From assembly GCA_963662175.1 (NCBI GenBank), contig OY759216.1:43975087-44039086 (forward strand): a DNA stretch of 64,000 bases, read 5' to 3'. This document shows positions 18,900-30,426 of the stretch, piece after piece. Source of the DNA: Aradus depressus. Its lineage: Eukaryota > Arthropoda > Insecta > Hemiptera > Aradidae. The notes under the pieces were generated by a model that did not search any database, was not told the DNA's origin, and was given only the letters and a program-made list of their open reading frames with translations. Positions within the stretch are counted from its first letter, which is position 1, and every line of letters starts with the position of its first letter. The translations under genes and the position numbers were made by a program.

Positions 18900-20020
18900 C
18901 CCGGGGGCATAGCCCGTAGTTTCCTTGGTTAGCATTGCAGACTTTTTGTTATTAGTTTGGGAGACTCAGACCCCTAGAAGCTTCCCCTGAGGTATAACCA
19001 CTGACACTGGAATATTTAAGCTGACTTTACATGACCAGCAAAAATGTGAAACAACGCTGTGGTTTCTGTGCTTTTAGAATTAAATTACTCACAGCCAATA
19101 GCGTGCATTTGCTGCTGTTGCGAATTGCATTTTTACTGTCAAATCAGCTTTAAGAGTATAAAGTATAACATAAATGAAGGTTTGAGCGAGGAAATGAAAT
19201 GATCGAATTCATGTAATAAATGTAATATGACTTGTTTTGTACAGGTACATTTAGGTAAAGCACAATTTTCGTTTATCCTCCGAAAATCGTGAAAGAACTT
19301 CCTCTTTGAAGCGTTCTCGATCGTTTTCCAGCAACTTTTTGTGCTCATTTTTAGTTTATTTAATTTTTGTTGTTTGCTCTGGCCTTATATTCAATACATC
19401 ATCATACTTACTATCTCAGATTTTGAGACAAATTTCTGCAAATTGTAAAGTATTCACAATATTGATATTTCGCCAAAAGAGGTGCTTTCTTCATGTTGTT
19501 TCCTATTGAAATATTGGATGCTTTGTAAGGACTTTTGTTTTGTTGTCTGTGACTGTGGTTGACACCTCGGCCGTTCACCCTCATTACCATATGATAAGTC
19601 CTTTTGTCAAATGGCTGTGGGGGGGGGGGGGGGGGGGGGGTCCTAGTAATTTGGCTCCCACGCCGCGCCGCTTGCTACAAAGGTGAGCGGACGTTACGCT
19701 ACAACTCCGGAACAGCATGTTGCAATCCGGATACGAACAAATCAATATTTATAATACATTTGTTCAATTGAGGATGTTTATGTATTGTTCTATTATAGAT
19801 CAATAGCCGGTTGTTAAATGTATTCGATTTAAGATTGGGCATGGGTCTAATTTAATGCCAAATAAGCATTGTTTGTTTGAAGACAAAGACTTAATGACAT
19901 TTTATTGAGGTTGGTAAAAAGAGTTTTTGACATTAAAAGATATAAATAAATAAAAGTCGTCTGTAAATAACCTGCAATATTTTTGACTTGAATCTCCTCT
20001 TCTGGTGCCCTCTTACCTTC
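18900..20020. other. No gene recognised; second poly(G) at 19619-19640
   Basis: Mixed composition. Two short opposing frames near 19139-19509 have no known motif. A 22-nt G-run precedes a short GC-rich piece (19645-19720). Confidence 0.4.
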
Positions 20021-20024
20021 TGCA

Positions 20025-20810
20025 GAAAATTAAAAGGTGTCATCTTTATGGGGTTTTGAAAATACATATAAAATTTCTTTTTTGTTACATTCATTAGATT
20101 GTCAGTTATTAGAATTTTCGTGTTAAACCCCCAACCCTAATCCTCTCATCCCTTTTGAATACACATATGAAATTTCGTGTCAAAATATTCATTATTTTGA
20201 CAGTTATTAGAGTTTTTGAGTTAAGATCTCCCACTCCCCGAATCCTATTCCAAAAGCACTCAAAGGATTGACATTAGAATTAATAGGATTTGAGTCCTCA
20301 CTAAAACATATATTTTGCACAAATTATCATTCAAATCGATGCATTTTAACAGATGTTATAATGATTTTTAAAAATCGATTATATTTGTACAACCCTGATT
20401 GGCATCAATCTTAGAATATAGGAGTCGACCCCTTCTCTACTTCCCTCTTCCTTTCGACTGATTTTGCGAAAAATTAATAGGCTTCTTATAGGACTTTACG
20501 TACATTCGTTTCAATGCATTCATTACAACGCAGTTATTAGAGTTTTTGTGTTAAGCCTCCCCTGTAATCCCCCTTTTCCTTCGACCGATTTGGCTGAATA
20601 TCGATTGGTGCCGTCCTAGGAGGGTTCTGGATACAACTATAATATTTCGTGTTGATACGGAGTTATCGTGTTCACTGACAGACCAACACACGCAAAACCC
20701 CTTTTTTTTTTAGTTTTGGAATGAGGAGGTCGGAAAACATGAAATTACGTTGAAAACTCCGCATCAAATTTACATAACATCCCCCGTACTTCATATAGCC
20801 GAGAAAGTAA
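20025..20810 (-). repeat. Rep-A copies, minus, with a gap
   Basis: 20025-20250 shows two subunits separated by TCAGTTATTAGAATTTTCG and CAGTTATTAGAGTTTTTGAG. 20250-20420 is unmatched. 20420-20810 runs through CCGATTTGGCTGA and TTATCGTGTTCACTGACAG to a decayed left end (CCGTACTTCATATAGC). Confidence 0.7.
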
Positions 20811-21065
20811 AATGAAAGATACGAAGAACGTTCGATTTAGGAAGTGATCCAAAAGGCGCCTCCATTTTATTGGAATCTGCTGCGGAGCCCCGAACCGTCT
20901 TCCTATTTGTTTTATGAAATCAGAAGTCTTGCAGACAGCCTCTCCTATTTTTTTCTTCTGGTAATGCTCAATCTGGGAATGTTACTCTGTTGGATAGTTG
21001 GAGTTGAACAAAGATGTGTTCTAATGTCTCCTTTTTAAAAAGTGTCACCACAGATGCTCTTTTTA

Positions 21066-21658
21066 TTTCTCCAGCTATACAAAGTATAGGGGAAGTTATG
21101 AAATCGGTCAGAAATTCGATGCTGATTTCTCAACAGAATTTCATTCTCTGACCGCTTGATTCCAAAAGTTAAAAACAAATTTCTGTCTGTGAACATGATA
21201 ACTCCCGACACAATGAATTTATCGACATGAAATTTTATATGTGTATCCAGAACCCTCTGAGGATGACCCAACGGATTTTCAGTCAAATCGACCAAAGAGA
21301 AGTGGATTAGGAGGTGGCTTAACTCAAAAACTCTAGGAGGTGGCTTAACTCAAGAACTCTAATAACTCTAAAATAATGAATGTATTGACACAAAATTTCA
21401 TACGTAAATTCAAAGCCTTATAAGGATGACAACTGTTTATTTTCACCGGTATCAGACGAAGGGAAGAGGGTGATCAGAGGTGGGCTCAACTCAAAAATCT
21501 CAATAATTGCCGACGTAATGAATGTATCGACATGAGAAGCCACTATAATATTGAGTTTTAGCCCAAACGGTCGATTGGCTTTGGAGAGAGAGTAAAAACG
21601 TAATTGATTAATAATAACTGGGGAAGTACATAGCCGATGATTCACCGACGACTTTTCT
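21066..21658 (+). repeat. Rep-A copy, nearly complete
   Basis: The left end CTCCAGCTATACAAAGTATAG and right end AACTGGGGAAGTACATAG, followed by the GATTCACCGACGACTTTT hairpin, are both present. Inside, a 28-nt piece around GGAGGTGGCTTAACTCAA is locally duplicated (21309-21360). The size, about 590 bp, is shorter than the copy at 42598 because one subunit is reduced. Confidence 0.8.
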
Positions 21659-22530
21659 ACCTACTTGCTGATGTCACTACTTTCTTAAACTTATGATTTT
21701 CTATAATCTTCTAGGAAAATTGTTGTATTTTCGTAGATTAGGTTGAGGATTGGTGTCAATCTTAGAGAAACGACAATTCCTTGCGTCCTTCTCACGTATT
21801 CCTCATTATCCTTCTGTAATAACTGGCAGTGAGTCGACTTTCAGATCAAAACCTTGTTTCATTTCCTTTCAAAGTCGAACTTGTAGTTTGCGACTGGTTG
21901 TCTGAGTCGGTTTATTCACTGTCTTTTTCTGGAGACCTCACTACACTTACAAATCAACTTGGAAGACTGTGTTGGATGATACTTTGACGGGAAATTTCTT
22001 GATAGACCATAAAAAGAGAATAGGACGAGAGGATTAACGGATATTGGTTGGCTAGTGTGGCTCTTAAAAGAGGATATTTGAGGATTTGAAACATTTCAGA
22101 GGCTTTTATATTGTACCGGATGAGCTTTGATTTTTATATTTTGGTTAATTATGTCCCATGGGAGACTAGGAGAATTGAAAACACAGGAAGCTATAACGAA
22201 GTGAAAGAAGAAGAAAAAAAAAGATGAGATGATAGAAATAGGCAAGGGCGAGGACTAACAGGTATTCTAATGGGATGGCAAGTAGGCTGGGCGGTGTGTG
22301 GAATGCGAGCGGGGCTAGTGTCCACGAGATTGACCCCAGTTCGACTAGGCAGACAGTGGGTCGCCGTCCAACCACCGGAGAAAGTCCTGGCCTCTTTACC
22401 TCCACAGTCTGACTGGCCAACTTATACATCCTATCTCACGGCTGCTCCCGTCTCCTGCATCCCCAACGTATCGCTTAGCGCGCTTCCTCACACACTGGCT
22501 GTTGGTAGAGCTTCAGAGCAAGTATCATTC
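21659..22530. other. Unclassified; GC-richer block 22270-22530
   Basis: The block 22270-22530 is open on both strands (up to 94 codons) and clearly more GC-rich than its surroundings. No motif is recognisable in either translation. It abuts SINE-1 directly. It could be a piece of a retroelement coding region or an exon; I cannot decide. Confidence 0.3.
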
Positions 22531-22740
22531 TACAGAGGTAGCCTACTGAGCTGAAGGTCGGATGTTAAACGATGGTTCCGAACCTGTGAAATGTCAGGTA
22601 TACGTTAAAGACCCCTTCCTACCTTACTCAGTACAGTAGAGTCGGGCTCGTGTCCACCAGAGCGACGAAACAGCGCTCTGGTAGTAGGCAATATGATCTC
22701 ATACTTAATTGCCGGGCATGCGTCATAATAACTAACTCAT
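22530..22740 (+). mobile_element. SINE-1 copy with shortened head
   Basis: It starts at GAGGTAGCCTACTGAGCTG, drops the B-box region, and keeps GTTAAACGATGG, GTCAGGTATACGTTAAAGACC, CACCAGAGCGACGAAA and the end GTCATAATAACTAACT. Confidence 0.8.
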
Positions 22741-22799
22741 ACTTGATACACCTCTTCTACTGGGATGTTGCGTATATCCGTACGAAGACTACAAGTTAA

Positions 22800-23350
22800 G
22801 TCATGCTTTCCGCTTCTTGCAGCAAATGTAGAAATTGGAGCCTATTCTTTAAGAAACGTAGCGAAAAATGTGCAAGATTTAGTTGCCAACTACCGTTATT
22901 TTTAAACTACATTTCAGAACGGTTTTTTGGCATCTATGTCGAAAACCGGACGACTTGCGAAAAATCGAATTTTAAAATAAAATATGTATTTTAGTTTTCT
23001 CTACGTTTACTCGAACATATTTTTTATTAGGTCATAACTTTAGCGGTATCTTGTAATGCAAGTGGTCTCAATTTTCATCCGATTTCCTCCAAAATCTAAT
23101 TAGATCTAAGTTAGCATATGTGATTTCTTCATTCCGATTTTCAAGTTCCTAGCTACAATCTTTTTTGCGTTAGACCGTTCACAACATTGTCAGACATATT
23201 CTGGGGACCTTGAAACCTAAAAATCCGTTGAAACGTTGGTCTCAGATTTTCATACGATTACAATACTTTCTTAATACGAAAATAATTATAAGAACCAATG
23301 AAATTGATGGGAAACTCACCAAACTACAGTTTTTCGGCAAAAATAGAAAT
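22800..23350 (+). repeat. Rep-B copy
   Basis: Its parts recur at 36540-36850 in the same orientation: TCGCGAAAAATC-like, AATCTAATTAGATCTAAGTT, GACCTTGAAACCTAAAAATC then CGTTGAAA, and TCAGATTTTCATACG. The two copies are strongly diverged but collinear. No frame is conserved between them, so this is a non-coding dispersed repeat of unknown class. Confidence 0.55.
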
Positions 23351-23543
23351 TGATTAACAGGTTCGGGTTAGAAAATATTCGCTGTGCTAAATGTCAATTT
23401 CAAATCCTCATGCAACAATTTTGAAAGGGAATCCTGCTGACATTTAATTGTAAATTTAGTATCTGACTTTAAGAAACACATAAATTGTTCAGTTCAACCA
23501 TGGATAGGGGTTCACATAAATAGGTGTAAAATATTATAACAGT

Positions 23544-23725
23544 AGAGGGCGCCGGTAGATCAATGGTATTCGTGCTTGCTAACTGAGCTCAGTCGTTAAA
23601 GACCCTGCTCTAGGTTAATAAAAATTTAGGGTAGGCTTAAGTTTAGGACTACCATAGTAGAGTCGGGCTCATGTCCACCCCCATTCGACGAAAGAGTGCT
23701 CTGGTAGTAGGCGATGTAGACGTCC
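23544..23725 (+). mobile_element. SINE-1 copy with internal deletion
   Basis: Head GAGGGCGCCGGTAGATCAATG is followed after GAGCTCAG directly by TCGTTAAAGACCCTG. B box and middle are deleted. The body to CTCTGGTAGTAGGCGATG is well kept. Confidence 0.85.
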
Positions 23726-23792
23726 AATTATCCAGGAACCAATCAACCGGGCAGCTGCTTTCTTAGGTTCATATCAGGAGTTCAAAGAAAAT

Positions 23793-23885
23793 AATAGGTC
23801 GTCGTTGATTCACCGGCTATGGACTTCCCCCTTACGAATTAATCTAAGAAGTTTTCTCTCTCCCTCCAAAACATAATAATTATAA
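23793..23885 (-). repeat. Rep-A right-end fragment
   Basis: GGTCGTCGTTGATTCACCGG, GACTTCCCCC and CTCTCCCTCCAAAA in the usual minus order. The remaining unit is absent. Confidence 0.75.
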
Positions 23886-24245
23886 TTCATTAAAATTCTC
23901 CCGGTTCCTGAATGTTTCATACAGGGTTTTAATATATTAATTGTCTCACTAATTTATTGCTATTTATTATTCAAATTTAATTCAAATTAAAAAAAAAATC
24001 CACCAACATGATTTCAAATATCTGACAGACAATCTTATAATATTATGTATTTTTATAACATATATTCAAGTTTTTGAGATAACCTTGAATAATCAGAAAA
24101 TTATTCATTTTCGATCTGCCGTCAGGTTATTAAAAAGAGAGAAAAATTTCTGGTTGGAGCAAGGGGAGGGGGAAACAGCAGATTATTTTTACATTTTTTT
24201 AAACTTATTTATTTTATTTAAAAAAATAGTTTTATTTTAAATGTC
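23886..24245. other. AT-rich, nothing recognised
   Basis: A/T-rich sequence with poly(A) and poly(T) stretches. No match was seen. Confidence 0.4.
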
Positions 24246-24249
24246 GTAA

Positions 24250-24404
24250 CAGAGATAGAAGTTTGAGTTGGTCAACCCACATCAAATTGAAACGCACAGA
24301 TCTCAAAAGACGATTTGGACGACTGAAATCAATCATCGGAAGTCTATGGAGAATTAGGTATCGCTTGAAAACAAACTTCACATGTACAACACCATACTAA
24401 AACG
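24250..24404 (+). pseudogene. Jockey-type RT fragment
   Basis: Frames read RDRSLSWSTHIKLKR followed by RRFGRL, and after a frameshift SLENKLHMYNTILKRG. These correspond to the post-YADD region of Jockey RTs (DRRLTWNPH and the stretch before the WTYG motif in the intact element here). A SINE-1 copy begins at 24405, directly after the last codons, cutting the reading. Confidence 0.75.
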
Positions 24405-24699
24405 AGGGCGCCGGTATCTCAGTGGTATGCGTGCTTGACTTCTGAGCTCAAGGTCGTGGGTTTGTAACCCGACCGAGGCCCTTAGTTTATTTTATCTGGG
24501 AGTTAAAAAAAAACTTAAGCACGCCGTCCTTCGGATGGGACGTTAAGCGATGGTCCCGAGCCTGTACGATGTCAGGTACTCGTTAAAGACCCCTACCCTA
24601 GGTGAATAAAAATTTAGGGTAGGCAAAATTTAGGACTCCCACAGTAGAGTCGGGCTCATGTCCACCAGAGTGACGAAAGTGCGCTCTGGTAGTAGGCGA
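24405..24699 (+). mobile_element. SINE-1 copy, nearly full
   Basis: The order is complete: GAGGGCGCCGGTATCTCAG head, B-box region GGGTTTGTAACCCG, TTTATCTGGGAG, GCACGCCGTCCTTCGGATGG, GACGTTAAGCGATGG, GTCAGGTACTCGTTAAAGACC, ATTTAGGGTAGGCAAAATTT, TAGAGTCGGGCTCATGTCC and CTCTGGTAGTAGGCGA. The last about 45 nt of the family are missing. Confidence 0.9.
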
Positions 24700-24707
24700 G
24701 GGACCTG

Positions 24708-24835
24708 CTCCAGGACTAGCCTGGACTCCTCTTCGGTCGCGTACCTCAGCAGTACAGCCACGCCCATGTCATTCATCAACATCGCACTAGTTAATGATGA
24801 ACAATACGTCGTTGTAAATATGTAAATAAATACAT
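24708..24835 (-). other. Coding-like island of unknown origin
   Basis: GC-richer than its neighbours. The minus strand reads MLMNDMGVAVLLRYATEE and then ESRLVLEQVP without a stop. AACTAG precedes and CAGGTCCC follows, which could be splice sites around a short exon, but also occur by chance. No family recognised. Confidence 0.2.
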
Positions 24836-24879
24836 ACATTTTTAACGAATCTTTAATATAAATAATGGTTTTTTTTTTG

Positions 24880-25350
24880 GTTTTTTTTTTACATTTTCCC
24901 ATACCAATCACAAATTTTGAATTCCTACTACCTACTGTACCAAGATATAATTTAGCAGGGACAAACAAGGGAGGGTGGGAGAAGAAACGGCACATAAAAA
25001 TATTGAAAAAATAATAATTATAATAAATAATTTTATTTTCAAAATCTGTTCCTATTTTTTCAAAATGTATAAAACTAATAAAAATTATTTCTTTAAACTT
25101 ATTTCTCAAACCAATCACAAATTGTGAACTATATCCATAGGAGTGGTAAGGTAAGCATAGAGCGGCAAATTTTCACCAGGGAGCGAAAACGGCAATTATT
25201 TTTTAAAAATGATTTTACTTAAAAAATAATTTCATTTTCAAAATCAGTTCCTATTTTTTTTTTTTCGTAGCTAATTTTTAATGAAAATCATAATTTTTTC
25301 TATACCAATCAAAATTTTGAAGTACAGTAGATACTGTACTAAGAAATAGG
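24880..25350. repeat. Diverged tandem duplication, about 200-bp unit
   Basis: CCAATCACAAATTTTGAA at 24904 recurs as CCAATCACAAATTGTGAA at 25111 and CCAATCAAAATTTTGAA at 25305. TTTTCAAAATCTGTTCC (25036) recurs with one change at 25235. About two and a half units are present. Confidence 0.6.
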
Positions 25351-25900
25351 AGAGTAAGGTGCCTTTTCCGGTGGGTTTGCTTAAGACGACAGAGAAGCAC
25401 GCACCGGCCCTGGGTAGCTAGCTTGTAAGCTTGAAAATTTGAGCAACCAGGAAACGTTTTTATGTGTTTATCGTTTCTGGTTAAAAAAAAAAAAAAAGAT
25501 TAACTGACATTTCGGCCCAAAACATATATTTATAGGGAAAAAAAACCAGACTAACAAAATACAAGGTTCGTGCTGGCAATCACGAGCTGTTCTAACGTAA
25601 CATAATATGCGTGTTGAACCCCAAATGTATGGGCAGGATATTGTAATCACTTTCATTTTTGGATGAAATACCAAAAAATGCCGAACTATTTTTTTGAGAA
25701 ATGCTGTAAAAAATAAAAAAAGTTAAAAGGCCATGTAAAAAATCATGGAGTTCTAGAAAGCAGCAACCGGAATTCTAATTTAAAATGTGTTGTGATGAGT
25801 CGCTGACTAATTTCCGTTCTAAGAATCCAAGAAAAAGTTTAAGTTCCAGGAGATGTCTTATATCTATATATATATTTTTTTTCTCGTATTTAATATAGCC
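25351..25900. other. No recognised feature
   Basis: AT-rich sequence with a 15-nt A-run near 25483 and several A- and T-runs; no frame with known motifs. Confidence 0.35.
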
Positions 25901-25905
25901 CTATA

Positions 25906-26140
25906 TGAGACCGGAAATGTGGAAACTTTTATTAAATAATGTCCTATATTTTCTGCAAATCTTCCAGAGATGTCCGTTTTGTTTCCGGCGATATTTCGGG
26001 ACGATTTCAAGACCCATCTTCTGGTCGGAATGAACGATTCTCTCCTTAAGTAGGGCCGTGAAATCTACCCGAAATATTGTCGAATAAAAAAAAAAAAAGT
26101 GAAAAGTTTGCCGAAAATTATGGAACATTCCAGAAATTTG
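25906..26140. repeat. Degenerate foldback element, relative of 52124-52315
   Basis: The two halves are approximate reverse complements (CGATATTTCGGGACGATTTC against the reverse complement of the CCCGAAATATTGTCGAAT region; CATCTTCTGGTCGGAATG at the centre). TTCCAGAGATGTC and ATATTTCGGGAC are shared with the near-perfect palindrome at 52.2 kb. Confidence 0.55.
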
Positions 26141-26159
26141 GTACCTATGCTTCATTCTG

Positions 26160-26350
26160 TTAACAATGTATTATACCAAAATTTCAACCAGATCCGTCGA
26201 GCGGTTCACCCCATCTCTCCGTTGCATATCATATATTATGTCATTTTCTCCAAACGTTAGCTCAATTTACGGAAAAATTATCAGTATTTGGGGATGATCA
26301 ATGTACATAGAGTTATAGCATTTCAAAGATTGCTTTCTCTGACTACAAGA
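26160..26350 (+). repeat. Rep-D copy
   Basis: Ends with GAGTTATAGCATTTCAAAG and ATTGCTTTCTCTGACTAC, parallel to 18700-18735. Confidence 0.45.
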
Positions 26351-26358
26351 GAGTGAAA

Positions 26359-26515
26359 AGCACGCCTTGCTTCGGTTGGGACGTTAAGCGAAGACCCCTT
26401 CTCCTGTTGATTAAAAATTTAGGGCAGGCAAAATTTAGGACTCCCATTGTAGGTTCGAGCTCATGTTTACCAGGGTGCGAATATTTCTGGTAGTAGGCGA
26501 TATGACTTCGTAATG
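26359..26515 (+). mobile_element. SINE-1 fragment, body only
   Basis: From CACGCCTTGCTTCGG and GGGACGTTAAGCGA (directly followed by AGACCCC, so the GTCAGGTACTCG part is deleted) to GTAGTAGGCGATATGAC. Confidence 0.8.
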
Positions 26516-26886
26516 AAGGTAAATAATTAACAAGTAAGAAAATAAAAAATAGTTTCGGCATATTATAGACGCTATGTGACGTAGTTATTATTTTCGATAG
26601 ATATCTTAATATTAATCGATACAGTTATTTAATGTAAACGAACAGACATACAAACATTTCGAACCTATAATATACCTAGTACGGTATATCACATGACAAA
26701 AATGTATGTTGAAGAAAAATGTATGTATGGGCGGAGCATACAGTTATCTTTCATCGCCTACCGAAGCGTTACGTCCGGGCCGACGCCATTTTCACTGAAG
26801 CAATCTTACATGAGGTTTATAAACTTGGCTTTTGTAAATGTTTATAAAAATAGTTACCTATATAAATAGTAACCTGAGATTATTTG

Positions 26887-27070
26887 TTAGTTATTGTGAC
26901 TCATGCCCGGGCTTTTACTATGTGGACGTAATGCTTACTATCGGAGCGCTCTTTCGTCGCATGGTCCCGTCCGACTTTACGGTTGGCGTCCTAAATTTTG
27001 TCTACCCTAAGTTCAGTTACCTAGGGGATGAATTTAACGTCTTTATATCGTACAGGCTCGTGAATGTCGG
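26887..27070 (-). mobile_element. SINE-1 fragment, tail and body
   Basis: Starts (plus strand) TAGTTATTGTGACTCATGCC, the complement of the family terminus. It passes the CGTCCTAAATTTTG part and ends at the TACAGGCTCG block; the head is absent. A short plus frame across it is fortuitous. Confidence 0.8.
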
Positions 27071-27810
27071 AATTCAACCTGTCCCATTGTCTAATGTTGA
27101 TTAATTTATTGTTAAATGTTCTGCAAAAGATGACGACGACCTTATTGAATATACGTGAACGTTGTACGCACACGATGTAATTCTTTTCAAGGCGTATCAT
27201 CCTATAAATATTTGTTTTAAACTTATTTTCTAGGTTTTTTGCCATCTATAAGGGATTTCCGCCGGTTTCCAACTGACGATTTTGAGTTGAGTAGTGCCTA
27301 CTGCCGCACATTATCTCTTTTATTTGTACATAAATGTCAATATATATGAGAAAAAAAAAAAAAATGTTTTAGACAAAATTAATAAAAAATTCTTAATTTT
27401 TAAGATTACAAAATCAACATTTTGACTAAAACCGCGATTTTTTCTTCTCCTTGCGTAGGAATGATAGGTAAGCTGATATAAAATAAGAACTTTAAAAAAT
27501 TCTTATTTTACGAATATTTTAGGAAGATTGTAGGCGGGGCTATATATAAACGACTCCCACAAAATTTATTTATCTTCTTTGCAATGGCTACATGTTCACA
27601 CTAATTCACCCAGATAAATGTCAATACACAAACCTGCGCAGACAAATCTGAAAAGTCTGTTAAAATATTCAAAATTCTATGAAGTAGAATTAACCACACA
27701 ACGTTCTTATAAAAGGTCATTTTATCCTCAGTACTTCCAATAATTGTATCATATGAATATGGATAACTAATCCATATTATGGATAACTGAACTTCTTCAA
27801 TTAATATTAT
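27071..27810. other. No recognised feature
   Basis: AT-rich. No repeat or coding match was found. Confidence 0.35.
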
Positions 27811-27813
27811 TTA

Positions 27814-28000
27814 TTCAGTTATATGCAGTATAGGGGATGTTATGTAATCGGTCAGAAATTCACCGGAATTTCATCGGTCTGTGAACTTGATATCTCCGGA
27901 TAGAATGAATATACCGATCAGAAAATTTATTTCAGAGAGGTTGTGAAGTTATTAGTCTGGGGATGCACATAACCGGTGATTCATCGTCGACTTTTTTATT
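27814..28000 (+). repeat. Rep-A copy reduced to both ends
   Basis: Left end CAGTTATATGCAGTATAGGG and right end CTGGGGATGCACATAACC plus GGTGATTCATCGTCGAC are joined with only about 120 nt between them. The internal subunits have been deleted. Confidence 0.75.
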
Positions 28001-28209
28001 TGTAAGTTTAACCTTTTTTGTTTCTGTCTTAATAATCTTAGGACTTAATTAGTATACTTATAAGTACACTTCGATAAATCGTTCTAAAAAGTGTTTTCTC
28101 GATTTGCCTTTGTTAACTTATATAACTAAAAAAACATGCTATTCGATAATATACTCAAGAAACTATAAATGTTATTTTATATCTTTTTCCAGTTAGTTAT
28201 TTTGACTAT

Positions 28210-28318
28210 TAGGGACCATCGCTTAACGTTCCATCCGAAGGTGAGCGCTTCAAGGTAAAATCCTCGGCCGGGTTTCGAACCCGCGATCTGGAGCTCAGGA
28301 GACAAGCCTGACAACCTG
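28210..28318 (-). mobile_element. SINE-1 head fragment
   Basis: The minus strand carries the B box CGGGTTTCGAAACCCGGCC-like sequence and GGACGTTAAGCGATGG-like block with a deletion between. The tail half is missing. Confidence 0.75.
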
Positions 28319-28965
28319 CTTTTGGCAGTTACTGTTTAAATTGGAATAATCGTCTAATTGTAAGTAAAACTGTGATACGTTGTCGCCGAACGACGCCATA
28401 AGCGATCAAAGGTCCGTAAGCGAAAGAGTCAAATCAGGTTCTTTAATATTCATACTATGTTTAGTTGGCTAATTACTACACGTACATTAAAATTAATTAA
28501 TGACGTTATAACGAACTGCTGCAGTTAAGTGTGTGGAAATTTACTGGGTATAAGAAAGCCATGTGTCAGCCATTATATTTTTTCAATGAAGTAGAAAGTT
28601 TTTTTTTTTTTTTTTTTTTTGAAAAGAGAAAAAAAATTTCTTGAGTAGAATCTGGGAACCAAAATGACCGTGTTTGAGTAGGGCAAATGAAGCGGGTATT
28701 AGTTAAAGTTTCCTGAGCGATGGCTAAGGATCAGGTTTTGGAGGCCATCAGACCATTTAACAACTTTCCTATTCGAGATTCCAAACCCCCAACGTCAGCT
28801 CTGATTAATTTCGGATGGAAACCCATACACGAAATGTTTACACTTCACTTTCAGTCTTCTGTCTTCTGCGAATCTGCCTCCACTTCATCGTCCTATATTG
28901 GTCATCCCATCTCTATGGATCGCTAAATGCCTTCATATATCTACTTGGTAAACATACTATCGAGT
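28319..28965. other. No gene recognised; poly(T) near 28600
   Basis: A 22-nt T-run lies at 28599-28620. A 68-codon plus frame follows (28720-28926) in somewhat GC-richer DNA, without any known motif. Confidence 0.35.
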
Positions 28966-28967
28966 TA

Positions 28968-29195
28968 TTGAGGGCGCCGCTAGCTCAGAGGTAGCGTGTT
29001 AGTCTACTAAGCTCAAGATCGCGGGTTCGAAACCCGGTCGAAGCTCTTAGGTTTTTTATTTGGGAGGTGCGATAGTCCCAAGCTTGCAAGATGTCAGGTA
29101 CTCAATAAAGACCTCTACCGTTAGCGAATAAACCTGGGTAGCCAACATTTAGAACCCAGAATCTGAGCGACGGAAGAGCACTCTCGTGACCTCGC
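28968..29195 (+). mobile_element. SINE-1 copy with the clearest Pol III boxes
   Basis: The A box GCTAGCTCAGAGGTAGCG and the B box CGGGTTCGAAACCCGG are spaced as in a tRNA, showing the tRNA origin of the head. The body is shortened and the end decayed (GACGGAAGAGCACTCTCG). Confidence 0.85.
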
Positions 29196-29227
29196 TGCGA
29201 CTTGAGAAACTGGTCCGGACAAACCAT

Positions 29228-29855
29228 AGTACTTTTATACTAAATTTCGTGTTCATAAGAAATTCGTGATGAGCTCCCTTCCCCTCCCTCGTGTTAATAA
29301 TACATTCGTTAAAATGCAGTTATTATATTAACCCTCCTCCCTAATCCTCCTCTTTCCTTTGGTCGATTTAGCTGAAAGTCAATATGGAGCGATACACATA
29401 TAAATCTTGAGTATATATCTTCATTTTATCGGGACTTATCGTGTTCAAAGACACACACACGTAATCTTTGAGACACTATATCTCTATGTACGTAGATCCT
29501 ACTTCAAATTTGACAAAGACTAGTCACAAATTCCATAAGGAACATTTATGTTAATGGACGATTTTTTCACAGAACCAAATGTTTGTAGTGTGTAATCAAA
29601 TTGCTATAAATCAAACATCTGAAAAGTACAGCCAAATCGACCAAAGCAAGCTTTAATAACTGCCAAAGTGCATTCATAAGTCCATAAGACGTTTCCTGAT
29701 TTTTCCCGACGCAAAGGAGAAGAAGGTTTAGAGGGAGAGCGAATAAGTATTAGTACACTTATCTAAGTATAATTACATATACTTTATTATAAATATTTGG
29801 AGCTGGAAATACTTGGAATACTTTGCCATTGATTCACCTACGACTTTCTTCTTAA
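29228..29855. repeat. Rep-A mosaic around an inverted-copy segment
   Basis: 29228-29465 is minus Rep-A (CAGTTATTATATTAACCC, TTATCGTGTTCAAAGACAC). 29520-29625 (CATAAGGAACATTT, ATCTGAAAAGTACAGCC) is the reverse complement of 46013-46110. 29625-29855 is decayed plus Rep-A with right end TTTGCCATTGATTCACC. Confidence 0.5.
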
Positions 29856-30330
29856 TAAGAACTAATTTCCTTATTCTGTTTCAATTATAAAAAAAAAAAA
29901 AAAACAATAATCTCTAAGCACGATATGTAGATTAATTTTATAATTCTTATATATTTTTATTCTTTTTTCGTGAGTTTAACATATACCTTGAACTTTAAAC
30001 AATTTTATAAATCTTTTGGTCAGGCAATCTGGATTGGCCATGAAATGTCTTTAGATCTAAATACAAAATCAAATTTCGAAATACTTCCTGTTAGATTATG
30101 TGTCATTTCATTTATCTATTTAAGTGGAGTTGAGGATATAATCCAGTGAATGGCGAGTTACATAACGCTCTTATAGCGATCTATATTACGTTTGTTTTTC
30201 TAACATGACATTTAGACCCACTCGAAAATTGTAAAATAAACAATCATTGTCATCTATTGCAAAAAAAAAATGATACGGTGCATTGATCCCTTTTGGTTAG
30301 GTTTCAAGATATCGTTGCATTAGAATTTTT
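29856..30330. other. No recognised feature
   Basis: AT-rich. No match or coding signal was seen. Confidence 0.35.
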
Positions 30331-30426
30331 CACCTGAATCACCGCCTTTCTACTTCCCCACGAAGAATTAATTAATTATGTTTTTGCTTTCCCTCCAAAG
30401 CCAATCGATCATTTGGACTACAACTC

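Noticed and set aside
22270..22554. 94-codon frame in a GC-richer block as a gene
   Set aside because: Open on both strands through composition; translation runs into SINE-1 sequence at the end; no recognisable domain.
24405..24480. SINE-1 heads as functional tRNA genes
   Set aside because: The B box is good, but acceptor stem pairing fails and the same head is always followed by the SINE body.
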